Source of the DNA: Pseudomonadota bacterium
GTDB taxonomy: Bacteria; Desulfobacterota; Desulfovibrionia; Desulfovibrionales; Desulfomicrobiaceae
Length of the DNA: 64,000 nt
Direction of reading: 5' to 3'
Assembly: GCA_018902545.1 (NCBI GenBank)
Contig: JAHIQM010000013.1
Coordinates: 1 to 64,000 of the forward strand
Shown here: positions 26,859-37,898 of the stretch, piece by piece
How positions within the stretch are numbered: position 1 is the first letter of the stretch
Layout of the letters: each line of letters begins with the position of its first letter
Translations under genes and position numbers: made by a program
The notes under the pieces: model-generated
Databases searched by the model: none
The model's input: the letters and a program-made list of their open reading frames with translations, nothing else
Told to the model about the DNA's origin: nothing

Positions 26859-28097
26859 ATGAAGAAACTGCTCATTCTCGGTTCCGGCTCCGGTGGAACC
26901 ATGGTCGCCACAAAAATGCGCCACAAGCTCCCAGAAAGCGAATGGGAGATCACGGTCATCGATCGTGACTGGCAGCACCACTACCAGGCCGGTTGGCTGT
27001 TCGTGCCTTTCGGAGTTTACACTCTCAAGGATTGCATGAAGCCCAAGGCAGACTTCATCCCCAAGGGCGTGAAGCTGGTCATGGACAGCATCGAGAATAT
27101 CGATCCGGCCAAGAAAGTCGTCAAGTGCAAGAACGGCTCCTATTCCTACGACTGGGTCGTCGTGGCCACCGGCTGCCGCATCTGCCCCGAGGAAGTGGAC
27201 GGCATGATGGACGACTGGGGTGGCAACATCCATAATTTCTACACCCCCAACGGCGCTGAGGCTCTGTTCAAGAAGTGGAAGAACATGAAGGAAGGCCGCA
27301 TCGTTCACCACATTGCCGAGATGCCCATCAAGTGCCCTGTTGCTCCCCTTGAGTTCGTCTATCTGGCCGACTGGTTCTTCACGCTCAAAGGCGTGCGCCA
27401 GAACATCGAGATCGAGTTGGTCACCCCCCTGACCGGCGCCTTCACCAAGCCCGTGGCCGCCAAAATCCTCGGCAAGGTTTGCGAAGACAAGAACATCAAG
27501 ATCACTCCGAACTTCGTCGTCGACAGCGTCAACGTCGGCAACAAGACCCTCGAATCCGTGGCCGGTGAAGAAGTGCCCTACGATCTGCTCGTGGCCATTC
27601 CGCCGAACTTCGGCCAGCAGGTCATCATCGATTCCGGTATGGGTGACGCCATGGGCTATGTCGAAACCGACAAGCACACCTTGAAGGCCAAGAACTTCGA
27701 AAACATGTACGTCATCGGAGACGCCACTAACGTACCCACCTCCAAGGCGGGCAGCGTAGCGCACTATCAGTCCGACATCGTGGTTGATAACCTGGTCCGC
27801 GAAATGGAAGGCGAAGAACCGGAACCGGCTTTCGACGGCCACTCCACCTGCTTCATCGTCTCCGGCTACGAGCAGGCCTACCTCATCGACTTCAACTACG
27901 AGGTCGAGCCCCTGCCCGGCAAATATCCCTTCCCCGGCATGGGACCCTTCTCCCTGCTCGGCGAGTCCCACATGAACTACTGGGGCAAGATGATGTTCAA
28001 GTGGATTTACTTCGACCTGATGCTCAAGGGCAGCGAGCTGCCGCTCGAACCGCAGATGTTCATGGCCGGCAAAATGCGTCACTTGGCCAAAGCTTAA
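26859..28097 (+). CDS. Sulfide:quinone oxidoreductase-type flavoprotein
   Basis: A 412-residue FAD protein. ILGSGSGG binds FAD at the N-terminus, GDATNVPTSKAGSVAHYQ is the C-terminal FAD/quinone-site motif, and Cys159 (in IKCPVAP) and Cys331 (in GHSTCFI) match the pair of redox cysteines that carry polysulfide in SQR. It oxidises sulfide and passes electrons to the quinone pool at the inner face of the membrane. The C-terminal part is amphipathic. Strong ribosome site AAGGAG. Followed 12 bases later by DUF1641, a frequent companion of SQR-like proteins. Probably repressed by the neighbouring Rrf2 protein. Confidence 0.9.
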   Translation: MKKLLILGSGSGGTMVATKMRHKLPESEWEITVIDRDWQHHYQAGWLFVPFGVYTLKDCMKPKADFIPKGVKLVMDSIENIDPAKKVVKCKNGSYSYDWVVVATGCRICPEEVDGMMDDWGGNIHNFYTPNGAEALFKKWKNMKEGRIVHHIAEMPIKCPVAPLEFVYLADWFFTLKGVRQNIEIELVTPLTGAFTKPVAAKILGKVCEDKNIKITPNFVVDSVNVGNKTLESVAGEEVPYDLLVAIPPNFGQQVIIDSGMGDAMGYVETDKHTLKAKNFENMYVIGDATNVPTSKAGSVAHYQSDIVVDNLVREMEGEEPEPAFDGHSTCFIVSGYEQAYLIDFNYEVEPLPGKYPFPGMGPFSLLGESHMNYWGKMMFKWIYFDLMLKGSELPLEPQMFMAGKMRHLAKA

Positions 28098-28109
28098 GCG
28101 GGGTGATTC

Positions 28110-28763
28110 ATGAACATGTCTAAAGAAGATCTCATACTGCAGCGTCTCGAGGAGATCGAGACCAAACTGGCATTGGTGCATGAGCGCGCCGTCGTCAGCC
28201 AGAATTTCTGGCACGACATGCAGCCGGTCATGAACGACGCCTTCAAGGTCATGCTGCACGAACTCGGCGACATCGAGACGGGTTTCCAGATGGAAGACCT
28301 GTTCGTGCTGCTCAAGACCTCTCTTCGCAGCGTCAACAACCTGACCTACACCCTCAACCAGCTTGAAACCCTCATCAACCTGTGGAACACCGCTGAACCG
28401 CTGATGAAGAGCACGGTGCCCAAAGCCATCGCGTATCTGGGCGAACTGGAGCAGAAGGGCGTCTTCCGTACGTATGAGGCTATGCTCAACCTGCGCGCCA
28501 AGGTCGCCCAGGAATACGGGCCCGAGCAGATCGAGGAGATGGGCGACGCTTTCGTCTTCCTCATCGGCATGCTGGGCAAGCTGTCCGATCCCAAGGTGCG
28601 CATGATGATCGAAAAGGCTTCCGATGCCTTCACCACCATGGATCTGGACAAGGCGGAGCCCTGCGGACCCATCGGCCTCATACGGGCCATGTCCAGCCCC
28701 GAGGCCAAGCAGGGCCTGGCCGTCATGGTCGAGATGACCAAGACTCTCGGCAAGCTGCGCTGA
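28110..28763 (+). CDS. DUF1641 protein associated with SQR
   Basis: A 217-residue soluble, mainly helical protein of family DUF1641 (FHDMQPVMND-like start; LGKLSDPKVRMMIEKA and GPIGLIRAMSSPEAKQGLAVM near the end are typical). No catalytic motif is seen. It is often encoded next to sulfide:quinone oxidoreductases or formate dehydrogenases and is presumed an accessory or membrane-docking factor (inference). Twelve bases after the SQR stop, so co-transcribed. Confidence 0.85.
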   Translation: MNMSKEDLILQRLEEIETKLALVHERAVVSQNFWHDMQPVMNDAFKVMLHELGDIETGFQMEDLFVLLKTSLRSVNNLTYTLNQLETLINLWNTAEPLMKSTVPKAIAYLGELEQKGVFRTYEAMLNLRAKVAQEYGPEQIEEMGDAFVFLIGMLGKLSDPKVRMMIEKASDAFTTMDLDKAEPCGPIGLIRAMSSPEAKQGLAVMVEMTKTLGKLR

Positions 28764-28859
28764 ACTGAATCTCAAACGGGGGGCTGCCTTCGCGGCTTCC
28801 CGATACTTGCGAACACAAACCCGGACGCGTCAGCGCCCGTGGTTAGGGAGGATCCAGGA

Positions 28860-29213
28860 ATGTCAAAGAAGATTCTCATCATCGATGATGATCCCGAAAT
28901 TCTGGTGTATCTGAAGGAACTCTTCCAGGACAACGGGTACGAAACTGTCACCGCTTCCAACGGAGTACAGGGCCTGGAGAAGGTTCGCGCCGAGCGGCCG
29001 GACCTGATCACCCTGGACATGGATATGCCCGAAAAGGGCGGGACCCTGTTCTATGCAGGCATGCGCCAGGACGAGAGTGTGCGGGAGATCCCCGTCATCG
29101 TCGTCAGCGGGGTCGGTCCACGCCCACCGGCGTTGAAGAAAGGTGTGCCCGTGGTCTCCAAACCCATCGATAACGGCAAGCTGATGCAGCTGGTCGATGA
29201 AGTCCTGAAGTAA
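28860..29213 (+). CDS. Single-domain response regulator
   Basis: A 117-residue receiver-only protein: IIDDDPEIL, phospho-acceptor Asp in TLDMDMPEKGG, VSGVG, and Lys in VVSKPID. No output domain. GGGAGG precedes the ATG at 28860. It probably relays phosphate or acts by protein contact with the two kinases encoded just downstream. Confidence 0.92.
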   Translation: MSKKILIIDDDPEILVYLKELFQDNGYETVTASNGVQGLEKVRAERPDLITLDMDMPEKGGTLFYAGMRQDESVREIPVIVVSGVGPRPPALKKGVPVVSKPIDNGKLMQLVDEVLK

Positions 29214-29227
29214 TTAATGATGATTCC

Positions 29228-29268
29228 CACGACGGGCCGCCGGCGATTTGCGACGGCGGCCCGTCGTG
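29228..29268. terminator. Strong hairpin between receiver and kinase genes
   Basis: A perfect 15-base inverted repeat CACGACGGGCCGCCG (29228-29242 with 29254-29268) around an 11-base loop. No T-run follows, so it may be a partial terminator or a hairpin reducing expression of the kinases. Its presence argues that the kinase starts after it, at 29280. Confidence 0.6.
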
Positions 29269-29279
29269 CTTCATACACC

Positions 29280-31232
29280 ATGCAGACACCGCCAGAACAT
29301 ACTACCCCGCCGGCACACGCCAAGCTCACGGTGCTCATCGTCGATGACGAGCCGGACATCCGCGAGCTTCTTTCCATGCTCATTGCGGATCTCGGATACG
29401 CGACCATCACGGCCCATGACGGGCTTGATGGCCTGGAAAAATTCCGATCCGCTTCCCCGCACATAGTGCTGACCGACATCAAGATGCCCGGCAAGGATGG
29501 GATCGCTCTCCTGAAGGACATCAAGGGCCTGAACGCCGAAGCGGAAGTCATCATGATCTCCGGTCACGGCGATATGGTGCTGGCCATTCAGAGCCTCAAG
29601 CACGACGCGGCGGACTTCATCACCAAGCCCATTGACGAGGAGCTGCTTGAGATCGCCCTGGCCAAGGTTTCGGAGCGGATATTGCTTCGGGAACAGGTCC
29701 GCGAGCACACAAGAAATCTCGAACGGCTGGTGCGGGAGAAATCCGCCGCCTTGGTGGAAATGGAGCGCAGGCTGGCCGCCACGCAAGTGATGGAGAGTAT
29801 GGGGAAAGCTTTCACCATTCTGTCCGGGGCCGCGCCCGAGGGGAATTATTTTTTCGAACTGCCTTTTTTTGTGGCCATACATGACGGCAACTGCAACGTG
29901 GTCACCGTCAACGAGGTCTATCAGGCGCGTTTTGGTCGTCGCGCCGGCCTCCGAAGCTGCAGCGTGTACGAACGCTGCGGAAGCGAGAATTGGGTCAGCC
30001 CTGTGCGCGAAGCTGCGGAAAAACAGTCCAGCGTGCATCGTGACGAGATCATGATCGCCGAGGACGGCACAAGGGTACCCGTGCTTTCCCATGTCTCGCC
30101 CGTGGTCGGTTCCGGGGGAGGGATCGAGCTGCTGCTGGAAGTCGCCGTGGATGTCTCCGAGATGCGCCGCCTACAGGACGAACTGTCCCGCACGCAGCGC
30201 AAGTTCGAACACTTCTTCGACACCGTGCCCTGCTCCATTACCGTGCAGGACCGCAACCTGCGTATCGTCGAAGCCAACGCCACTTTCCGCCGTGACTTCG
30301 GCTTGCCCGAGGGGCGCACCTGTCACGACCTCTACAAGCGCAGCGACACCCCCTGCGAAACCTGCCCGGTGCTCGCAACCTTCGGTGACGGGACTGCGCA
30401 TCAGTTCGAGACCGTCGTGACCACCACCACGGGCCGCCGGCGCAATATCCTGGTCTGGACCGCACCCCTGACCGGCGCCGGTGGAGAAGTGGAGCAGGTT
30501 CTGGAGGTGGCCACTGATATCACCCAGATCCGTGAGCTGCAGGATCATCTCTCATCGCTGGGCATGATGCTCGGCTCCATGTCCCACGGCGTCAAAGGTA
30601 TGCTCATGGCCATAGACGGCGGCGCATATCGGGTGGACAAGGGCATCGAGACGGGCGACTTGGAGCGTATCGCCGCCGGTTGGAAAACCGTGCGCCACCG
30701 GCTGATCCACATGCGCAAGACCGTGATGGACATTCTCTATTATTCCAAATCCCGCGAGCCGGAGCTTGCCCCGCACTCCCTGGCAGCCGTGGTCGCCCAC
30801 CTGGCCGAGACCGTGGCCGTCAAGGCCGGTCAATCAGGCATCGCATTCCACAGCGACTATCTGGGCGTGAACGGTCATGTGAGCATCGATGAAATTGCCT
30901 TTTCCTCGGCCATGACCAACATCCTGGAGAACGCCCTGGACGCCTGCCGGCTTGACACCGGCAAGAAGGGGCACCGCATAGAATTATCCGCAGCCGTGGA
31001 CGGGGATCGCGCCATAATCACGGTGCGCGACAACGGCATGGGCATGGATCGCGAAACCATGGACAGGATGTTCACACTTTTCTTTTCTTCCAAAGGAGCT
31101 CTGGGCACAGGCATCGGCATGTTCGTCACGCATCAGATCATCAGCGGCCATGGCGGAACAATCGAAGTGGATTCGGCCGTCGGAGCGGGCACGACTTTTC
31201 GCGTCTCCCTGCCTCTGGTGGACGGTTCCTAG
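29280..31232 (+). CDS. Hybrid REC-PAS-PAS histidine kinase
   Basis: A 650-residue cytosolic protein. Receiver domain first (about 15-130; VLIVDDEPD, LTDIKMPGKDG, ITKPID), then two PAS domains (about 180-300 and 300-420). A kinase core with unusual H box SMSHGVKGML (His near 435) and an HATPase (ILENALDAC, GTGIGMFVT) complete it. The second PAS has a Cys-rich signature CHDLYKRSDTPCETCPV that may bind metal or an Fe-S cluster. The same pattern is present in the next kinase. The start is taken at the ATG after the hairpin; a frame from 29217 would put the hairpin inside the gene. Confidence 0.85.
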   Translation: MQTPPEHTTPPAHAKLTVLIVDDEPDIRELLSMLIADLGYATITAHDGLDGLEKFRSASPHIVLTDIKMPGKDGIALLKDIKGLNAEAEVIMISGHGDMVLAIQSLKHDAADFITKPIDEELLEIALAKVSERILLREQVREHTRNLERLVREKSAALVEMERRLAATQVMESMGKAFTILSGAAPEGNYFFELPFFVAIHDGNCNVVTVNEVYQARFGRRAGLRSCSVYERCGSENWVSPVREAAEKQSSVHRDEIMIAEDGTRVPVLSHVSPVVGSGGGIELLLEVAVDVSEMRRLQDELSRTQRKFEHFFDTVPCSITVQDRNLRIVEANATFRRDFGLPEGRTCHDLYKRSDTPCETCPVLATFGDGTAHQFETVVTTTTGRRRNILVWTAPLTGAGGEVEQVLEVATDITQIRELQDHLSSLGMMLGSMSHGVKGMLMAIDGGAYRVDKGIETGDLERIAAGWKTVRHRLIHMRKTVMDILYYSKSREPELAPHSLAAVVAHLAETVAVKAGQSGIAFHSDYLGVNGHVSIDEIAFSSAMTNILENALDACRLDTGKKGHRIELSAAVDGDRAIITVRDNGMGMDRETMDRMFTLFFSSKGALGTGIGMFVTHQIISGHGGTIEVDSAVGAGTTFRVSLPLVDGS

Positions 31233-31249
31233 GATTATTGCGCGGCATC

Positions 31250-33544
31250 ATGGCACCCGCACCTCGTCCCCGTCTCTCTCTTACCATCAGATGCAGCCTC
31301 ATGGCGCTGTTCCTCGGCCTGACCTGCCTGGGCGCTTTTTTCGTCGTGTCCCGGGACAACATGCGCGAGGCGGCGCTCGAAGACGCCGTCCGCACTGCAG
31401 ACCGGGCATCCGTTTTTCTTGTGCGCAGCATGGAACGCATGATGACACAGGGCGCGGGTCGGGAAGATCCGGGCGAAGCCGTGCGGGGTTTTCTGAATGA
31501 CTTCAGCGAAAACGCTGACCTGACGGTGCTTGTGCGCAATAAAAAAGGTCTGGCCACCCTGGCTGCCCCGAGGGGTCTGGAAGGGGGCGTGACGACAGGA
31601 GCAGGGCGGGAATGTGTCGCCTGCCACAAGGATGCGAGCATGCCCGCACGTCCCGGCGAAGCGCCGGATTTCGCCATGCTGGAAGATCCAGACACCGGCT
31701 CGTTGACTCTGATCCGCGCCGTTCCCTCCCGCGAAGACTGCTTCACCGCATCCTGCCACGCCCGGGAGCAGGGTGCGCGGGTGCTCGGCACAATCAGCCT
31801 GACCTTTTCTGTCCCGTCTGCGACGGCACACTGGATCGCTCCCCTGCGGTTGGGATTTCTGCAATCATTGCCTGCTCTTATGATCGTCGTGGCGGGCTTT
31901 GCCTTCTGGTTCTCACTGCGTCTGGCCAGACCCAAGGCCATGATGGAGACCGCCCTGCGGAATAAATCCACAGGGGCTCCCTGGCGCGATCTTGATCCTG
32001 ACAAGGCGGGGGAGTTTCGCGACCTGGTTGAATTCTTCAATTCCATCGCCCACTCGATTCGGCAGCGGCAGCACGAGATGGATGAGAACCTGTCCATGTA
32101 CCAGAGCCTCTTTGAAGGAGTGCCGTGCCTGATCACGGTTCAGGACCGGAATCTGCGCCTGCTCAAGTATAATAACTTGTTCGGGGAGCATTTCGGGGCC
32201 AGGCCCGTGGAGCACTGCTACAAGGTCTACAAGGGCCGGGACTCGAAGTGCCTGAATTGTCCCGTGGAGAAGACCTTCCAGGACGGGAAATCGCATACCA
32301 CTGAAGAGAGGGGCGTCTACAAGGACGGTTCGCCGGCCCACTGGATAGTTCGTACCGCCCCGGTGCGGAACAGTCGTGGGGAAATCACTGCGGTCATGGA
32401 GATGTGTCTGGACATCACGGACCGCAAAAGGCTGGAGGAAAAGCTCAGGAAATCGGAACGCACCTATGCCACGATATTCGATAACATTCCTGTGGCAGTC
32501 TTCGAACTCGACGCCGAAAATCTTGAAGTGCGCAACTGCAACCGCAAGATGTCGCAACTCTACGGCTACTGCAAGGGAGAGGTCATCGGCAAATCCTTTG
32601 CCAACCTGTTCGCTCGGGGCACAAGTCTGCATCCTGAGGAATTCCGCGTCCAGAAGAGGGTCCCCCAGGCCACCCACATCGACAAGGAAGATAAGGAATT
32701 TTTCGTATCCATAGACATCTCCCGCACGCTCCTGAACGGAGACGACATCATGCTCGTGGTGGTAACCGATGTCACCGACCGCATCCGGGCCGAGCAACAG
32801 GTCATCCAGTCCAGCAAGATGGCCACCCTCGGCGAGATGGCCGCAGGAGTGGCCCACGAACTGAACCAGCCCCTGGCAGTGCTCAAGATGGTGGCCAACT
32901 TTTTCGTACGCAAGGCGCGCAGAGGGGAACTGCCGGAGTCCGAAGACCTGCAGCGTATGACCGACAAGATCGTGGGCAACGTGGATCGGGCGACCAAGAT
33001 AATCGAACATATGCGGGAATTCGGGCGCAAGCCGAACCTGCAGAGCACAGAAGTCCTGGTCAACGAGGTCATGCAGCGTGCCTGTGATTTTTTCAGCGAA
33101 CAGCTCAAGATCCGGGACATCGTCATCAACTGGGAGCTCGATGCGCAGCAGCCCCCTGTGCTCGCGGATCCGAACCGGCTCGAACAGGTGTTCATCAACC
33201 TCCTGGTCAACGCCCGGGACGCCATCGACGACAAATGCTCGGAACGGCAGTGCACCCCGCGGGACCGCATCATTACAATGCGCACGCGCTCCAATACCCG
33301 CCACGTCGTCGCCGAGGTCGTGGACACGGGCCCCGGGATTCCCAAGGATGTCGTGGCCAGGATCTTCGAACCGTTTTTCTCCACCAAGGAGGTCGGACGA
33401 GGTACGGGCCTGGGCCTGTCCATCTGCTACGACATCGTCACCGACTACGAAGGCACAATTCACGCCTTCTCCAAGCCCGGACACGGTGCCCGCATCGTGG
33501 TCACCCTGCCCATCGCCGAATCCGTCAGGAATGGAACGCATTGA
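31250..33544 (+). CDS. Membrane histidine kinase with di-heme-type periplasmic domain and PAS domains
   Basis: A 764-residue kinase. Helix 1 is at about 12-33. The periplasmic domain has CVACHK (122-126), a c-heme site, and CFTASCH (164-170), a CX4CH variant heme site. Helix 2 is at about 205-225, followed by PAS 1 with the CYKVYKGRDSKCLNCPV Cys signature, PAS 2, HisKA with AAGVAHELNQPLAVL (His near 538) and an HATPase (FINLLVNARDAID, GRGTGLGLSI). It should sense periplasmic redox state or a heme ligand and, through the PAS Cys cluster, a cytosolic cue. ATG 31250 is preferred to a TTG four codons upstream. Confidence 0.9.
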   Translation: MAPAPRPRLSLTIRCSLMALFLGLTCLGAFFVVSRDNMREAALEDAVRTADRASVFLVRSMERMMTQGAGREDPGEAVRGFLNDFSENADLTVLVRNKKGLATLAAPRGLEGGVTTGAGRECVACHKDASMPARPGEAPDFAMLEDPDTGSLTLIRAVPSREDCFTASCHAREQGARVLGTISLTFSVPSATAHWIAPLRLGFLQSLPALMIVVAGFAFWFSLRLARPKAMMETALRNKSTGAPWRDLDPDKAGEFRDLVEFFNSIAHSIRQRQHEMDENLSMYQSLFEGVPCLITVQDRNLRLLKYNNLFGEHFGARPVEHCYKVYKGRDSKCLNCPVEKTFQDGKSHTTEERGVYKDGSPAHWIVRTAPVRNSRGEITAVMEMCLDITDRKRLEEKLRKSERTYATIFDNIPVAVFELDAENLEVRNCNRKMSQLYGYCKGEVIGKSFANLFARGTSLHPEEFRVQKRVPQATHIDKEDKEFFVSIDISRTLLNGDDIMLVVVTDVTDRIRAEQQVIQSSKMATLGEMAAGVAHELNQPLAVLKMVANFFVRKARRGELPESEDLQRMTDKIVGNVDRATKIIEHMREFGRKPNLQSTEVLVNEVMQRACDFFSEQLKIRDIVINWELDAQQPPVLADPNRLEQVFINLLVNARDAIDDKCSERQCTPRDRIITMRTRSNTRHVVAEVVDTGPGIPKDVVARIFEPFFSTKEVGRGTGLGLSICYDIVTDYEGTIHAFSKPGHGARIVVTLPIAESVRNGTH

Positions 33545-33651
33545 GAATGGTTCCGTAGCATCCGTCGGATTTGAGGTCATCGATTCCTGTTGTTTTCACC
33601 CCGTTGTCCATTCCCCATTTTTCGCTGCCGGCGCGGCCTGCTTCTTGAGGC

Positions 33652-33679
33652 TTGCTTTTAAGCGGGGTGGCATTAATAG
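33652..33679 (+). promoter_or_regulatory. Candidate promoter of the clpS/clpA operon
   Basis: TTGCTT (33652-33657), 16-base spacer, TAATAG (33674-33679), within the 218-base gap that precedes the operon. Both hexamers are imperfect. Confidence 0.35.
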
Positions 33680-33762
33680 TTCCCGGTCGAAGGGGCGGTC
33701 GATGTGAATTGCCGCTTCGGACACGACCGGGTTTCCGGAACATCCAATTACGAGGAGTGACA

Positions 33763-34065
33763 ATGGCTGAAACCATCGACGACATTTCCATAGACTGGAC
33801 CGATGAAGAGGGTGTCCAGAAGGTCCGGGAGCTCAAAAAGGAAGTTCTGACCCGCGGTGCCTGGGCCACGGTGATGTTCGCCTATCAGGAAGTGGGGCGC
33901 GGCGAAGAGGAATTCGGGCCGGTCAAGTTCAGGGTCGGGCGCTACCAGAAACGCAACGGCCGATTTTCCCCGCATTCCAAGTTCAATATTTCCTCGGTCA
34001 AGCAGGCCCGGCAGGTCGTCGAAATTCTGCAGACCTGGATAAACGAGTACGGTGAAGATGAGTAG
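33763..34065 (+). CDS. Small conserved protein of unknown function, first gene of clpSA operon
   Basis: A 100-residue acidic/basic mixed protein (MAETIDDISIDWTDEEGVQK start; GRYQKRNGRFSPHSKFNISS middle). I recognise it as a conserved small protein of this bacterial group, but know no function. The RYQKRNG...SKFNISS stretch is basic and could bind nucleic acid (inference). The ATG at 33763 follows GAGGAG; a longer frame lacks a ribosome site. It lies 14 bases before clpS, so an operon is likely. Confidence 0.7.
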   Translation: MAETIDDISIDWTDEEGVQKVRELKKEVLTRGAWATVMFAYQEVGRGEEEFGPVKFRVGRYQKRNGRFSPHSKFNISSVKQARQVVEILQTWINEYGEDE

Positions 34066-34079
34066 GGCCAGGGTGCGTC

Positions 34080-34394
34080 ATGACCGAACCATTTGAGGCT
34101 CCGGGTTCAGACCCCGGATTGCTGGTCGAGGACCAGCTGCAGGAACCCCGGCAGTTCAAGGTGTTGCTGCATAATGACGATTATACGCCCATGGACTTTG
34201 TCGTGGAAGTACTTATGAACGTGTTCGGCAAGACGGATGCCGAGTCGTTCTCCATCATGATGAGTGTTCACGAGAAGGGGATCGGCTTGTGCGGAATCTA
34301 TACGGCCGAGGTCGCGGAAACCAAGGTGCAGCTTGTGCATCAAATGGCCAAGGCGCGGTCTTATCCCCTGCGCTGTTCCATGGAAGAGGTGTAA
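34080..34394 (+). CDS. clpS: ATP-dependent Clp protease adaptor ClpS
   Basis: A 104-residue adaptor that binds N-terminal destabilising residues and delivers proteins to ClpAP. The core motifs are LLHNDDYTPMDFVVEVL (substrate pocket), VHEKGIGLCGIYTAEVAETK and the end SYPLRCSMEE. The flexible N-terminus is about 20 residues. It abuts clpA with no gap and shares an operon with aat, which creates N-degrons. Confidence 0.97.
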   Translation: MTEPFEAPGSDPGLLVEDQLQEPRQFKVLLHNDDYTPMDFVVEVLMNVFGKTDAESFSIMMSVHEKGIGLCGIYTAEVAETKVQLVHQMAKARSYPLRCSMEEV

Positions 34395-36623
<2,229 letters not shown>

Positions 36624-36627
36624 GCAC

Positions 36628-37365
36628 ATGACCGTCTTCGCCCTGCCCGCCCAGCCCCTCTTCCCTGACCCGGCCCACGCCGACGAGGATGGGCTGCTGG
36701 CCGTGGGCGGGGATCTTTCTCCGCAGCGGCTGCTCATGGCCTACGCCCAGGGCATCTTTCCCTGGTACAGCGAGAATTCCCCCATCCTGTGGTGGAGCCC
36801 GGACCCCCGGCTCGTGCTGGAGCCCGGGCGTATCCATGTGCCCGCCCGCCTGGAGCGTGTCCTGCGGCAGGGACGTTTCGTCTTCACCCTGGACACGGCC
36901 TTCGAGACGGTCATTGGCGGCTGCGCCCAAACGCCCCGCCAAGGAGCGCACGGGACCTGGATCGTGCCGGAGATGCTGGCCGCATATTGCCGGCTGCACG
37001 AGCTTGGTTTCGCGCACAGCATCGAGGTCTGGTCCGGCGGAAAACTGGCCGGAGGCATGTACGGGGTGGCCCTGGGCGGGGCCTTTTTCGGCGAGTCCAT
37101 GTTCTACCGCGAGCCCGACGCCTCCAAGGCCGGGCTGGTCACCCTGATGCGGGCCCTGCATGGAGCCGGGTTCGCGCTTTTCGACTGCCAGCAGACCACC
37201 GCGCACATGCTGCGCTTCGGCGGGTTCGAAGTGCGGCGAGTTGAATTTCTTTCCCGCCTGGAGCGGGCCATGAGGTTGCCCGCGCCACGCGGACCCTGGA
37301 GCCTGCGGGATGGCGCCCTGGTCGCCCGGGACCCTAATACATGTAACGGAGCAAGCAATGACTGA
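36628..37365 (+). CDS. aat: Leucyl/phenylalanyl-tRNA-protein transferase
   Basis: A 245-residue enzyme that adds Leu/Phe to N-terminal Lys/Arg of proteins, marking them for ClpS/ClpAP. The family pattern is complete: FPDPAHADEDGLLAVGGDLSP, AYAQGIFPWY, WWSPDPR, HGTWIVPEM, ESMFYREPDASK and FDCQQTTAHM. The ATG at 36628 lies 4 bases after the clpA stop; a longer frame would overlap clpA. Together with clpS-clpA this completes the bacterial N-end-rule pathway in one operon. Confidence 0.97.
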   Translation: MTVFALPAQPLFPDPAHADEDGLLAVGGDLSPQRLLMAYAQGIFPWYSENSPILWWSPDPRLVLEPGRIHVPARLERVLRQGRFVFTLDTAFETVIGGCAQTPRQGAHGTWIVPEMLAAYCRLHELGFAHSIEVWSGGKLAGGMYGVALGGAFFGESMFYREPDASKAGLVTLMRALHGAGFALFDCQQTTAHMLRFGGFEVRRVEFLSRLERAMRLPAPRGPWSLRDGALVARDPNTCNGASND

Positions 37366-37891
37366 ATTCGCGCACGGAAATGAGGAAGATTGGGAAGGGC
37401 GTCCGAGCAAGTCGCAGCTCAAGCGGGACATGGTAGCCCTGCAGGAGCTCGGGGAAAGCCTCATCGCCCTGGCCCCGGAACAGCTGGAACGACTCGATCT
37501 GCATGAGGACCTGGTGGAGGCCATCCGTTTCTTCCATACCCTGAAGGACAAGGAGGCGCGGCGGCGGCAACAGCAGTTCATCGGCACGGTCATGCGCAAG
37601 ATCGATCCCGTGCCCCTGCGAGAGGCCCTCGATGAGTTGGATCAGCTCCGCTTTCATCAGGCCGAGGCCTTTCACCAGCTCGAGATATGGCGGGACGCGT
37701 TGGTGGACGGGGCCGGGGACGGGGATGTGCTGACGGAGATGGTCGGGCGTTTTGGGCTCGATCCCCAGAAATTGCGCCAGCTTTCCAAGTTGGCGGCGGT
37801 GGAGAAGGCGGCAGGCAAACCGTCCAAGAACGGTCGCGCCCTGTTCCGGATGCTGCGCCAGAGTTTCGAGCGCGAGCAGGCCGGGAATTAG
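37358..37891 (+). CDS. darP: DarP/YjgA family ribosome-associated protein (DUF615)
   Basis: A 177-residue protein of the YjgA/DUF615 family, now described in E. coli as a 50S assembly factor. Diagnostic parts are PSKSQLKRDMVALQELGE, RRRQQQFIGTVMRK and the C-terminal LRQLSKLAAVEKAAGKPSK. The ATG at 37358 follows GGAG and overlaps the end of aat by 8 bases. Probably the last gene of the clpS operon. Confidence 0.9.
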   Translation: MTEFAHGNEEDWEGRPSKSQLKRDMVALQELGESLIALAPEQLERLDLHEDLVEAIRFFHTLKDKEARRRQQQFIGTVMRKIDPVPLREALDELDQLRFHQAEAFHQLEIWRDALVDGAGDGDVLTEMVGRFGLDPQKLRQLSKLAAVEKAAGKPSKNGRALFRMLRQSFEREQAGN

Positions 37892-37898
37892 CAGCCTG

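Noticed and set aside
26838-28775. Long minus-strand frame (645 codons) across SQR and DUF1641
   Set aside because: Antisense shadow in a high-GC region; the plus-strand frames have clear family motifs and ribosome sites.
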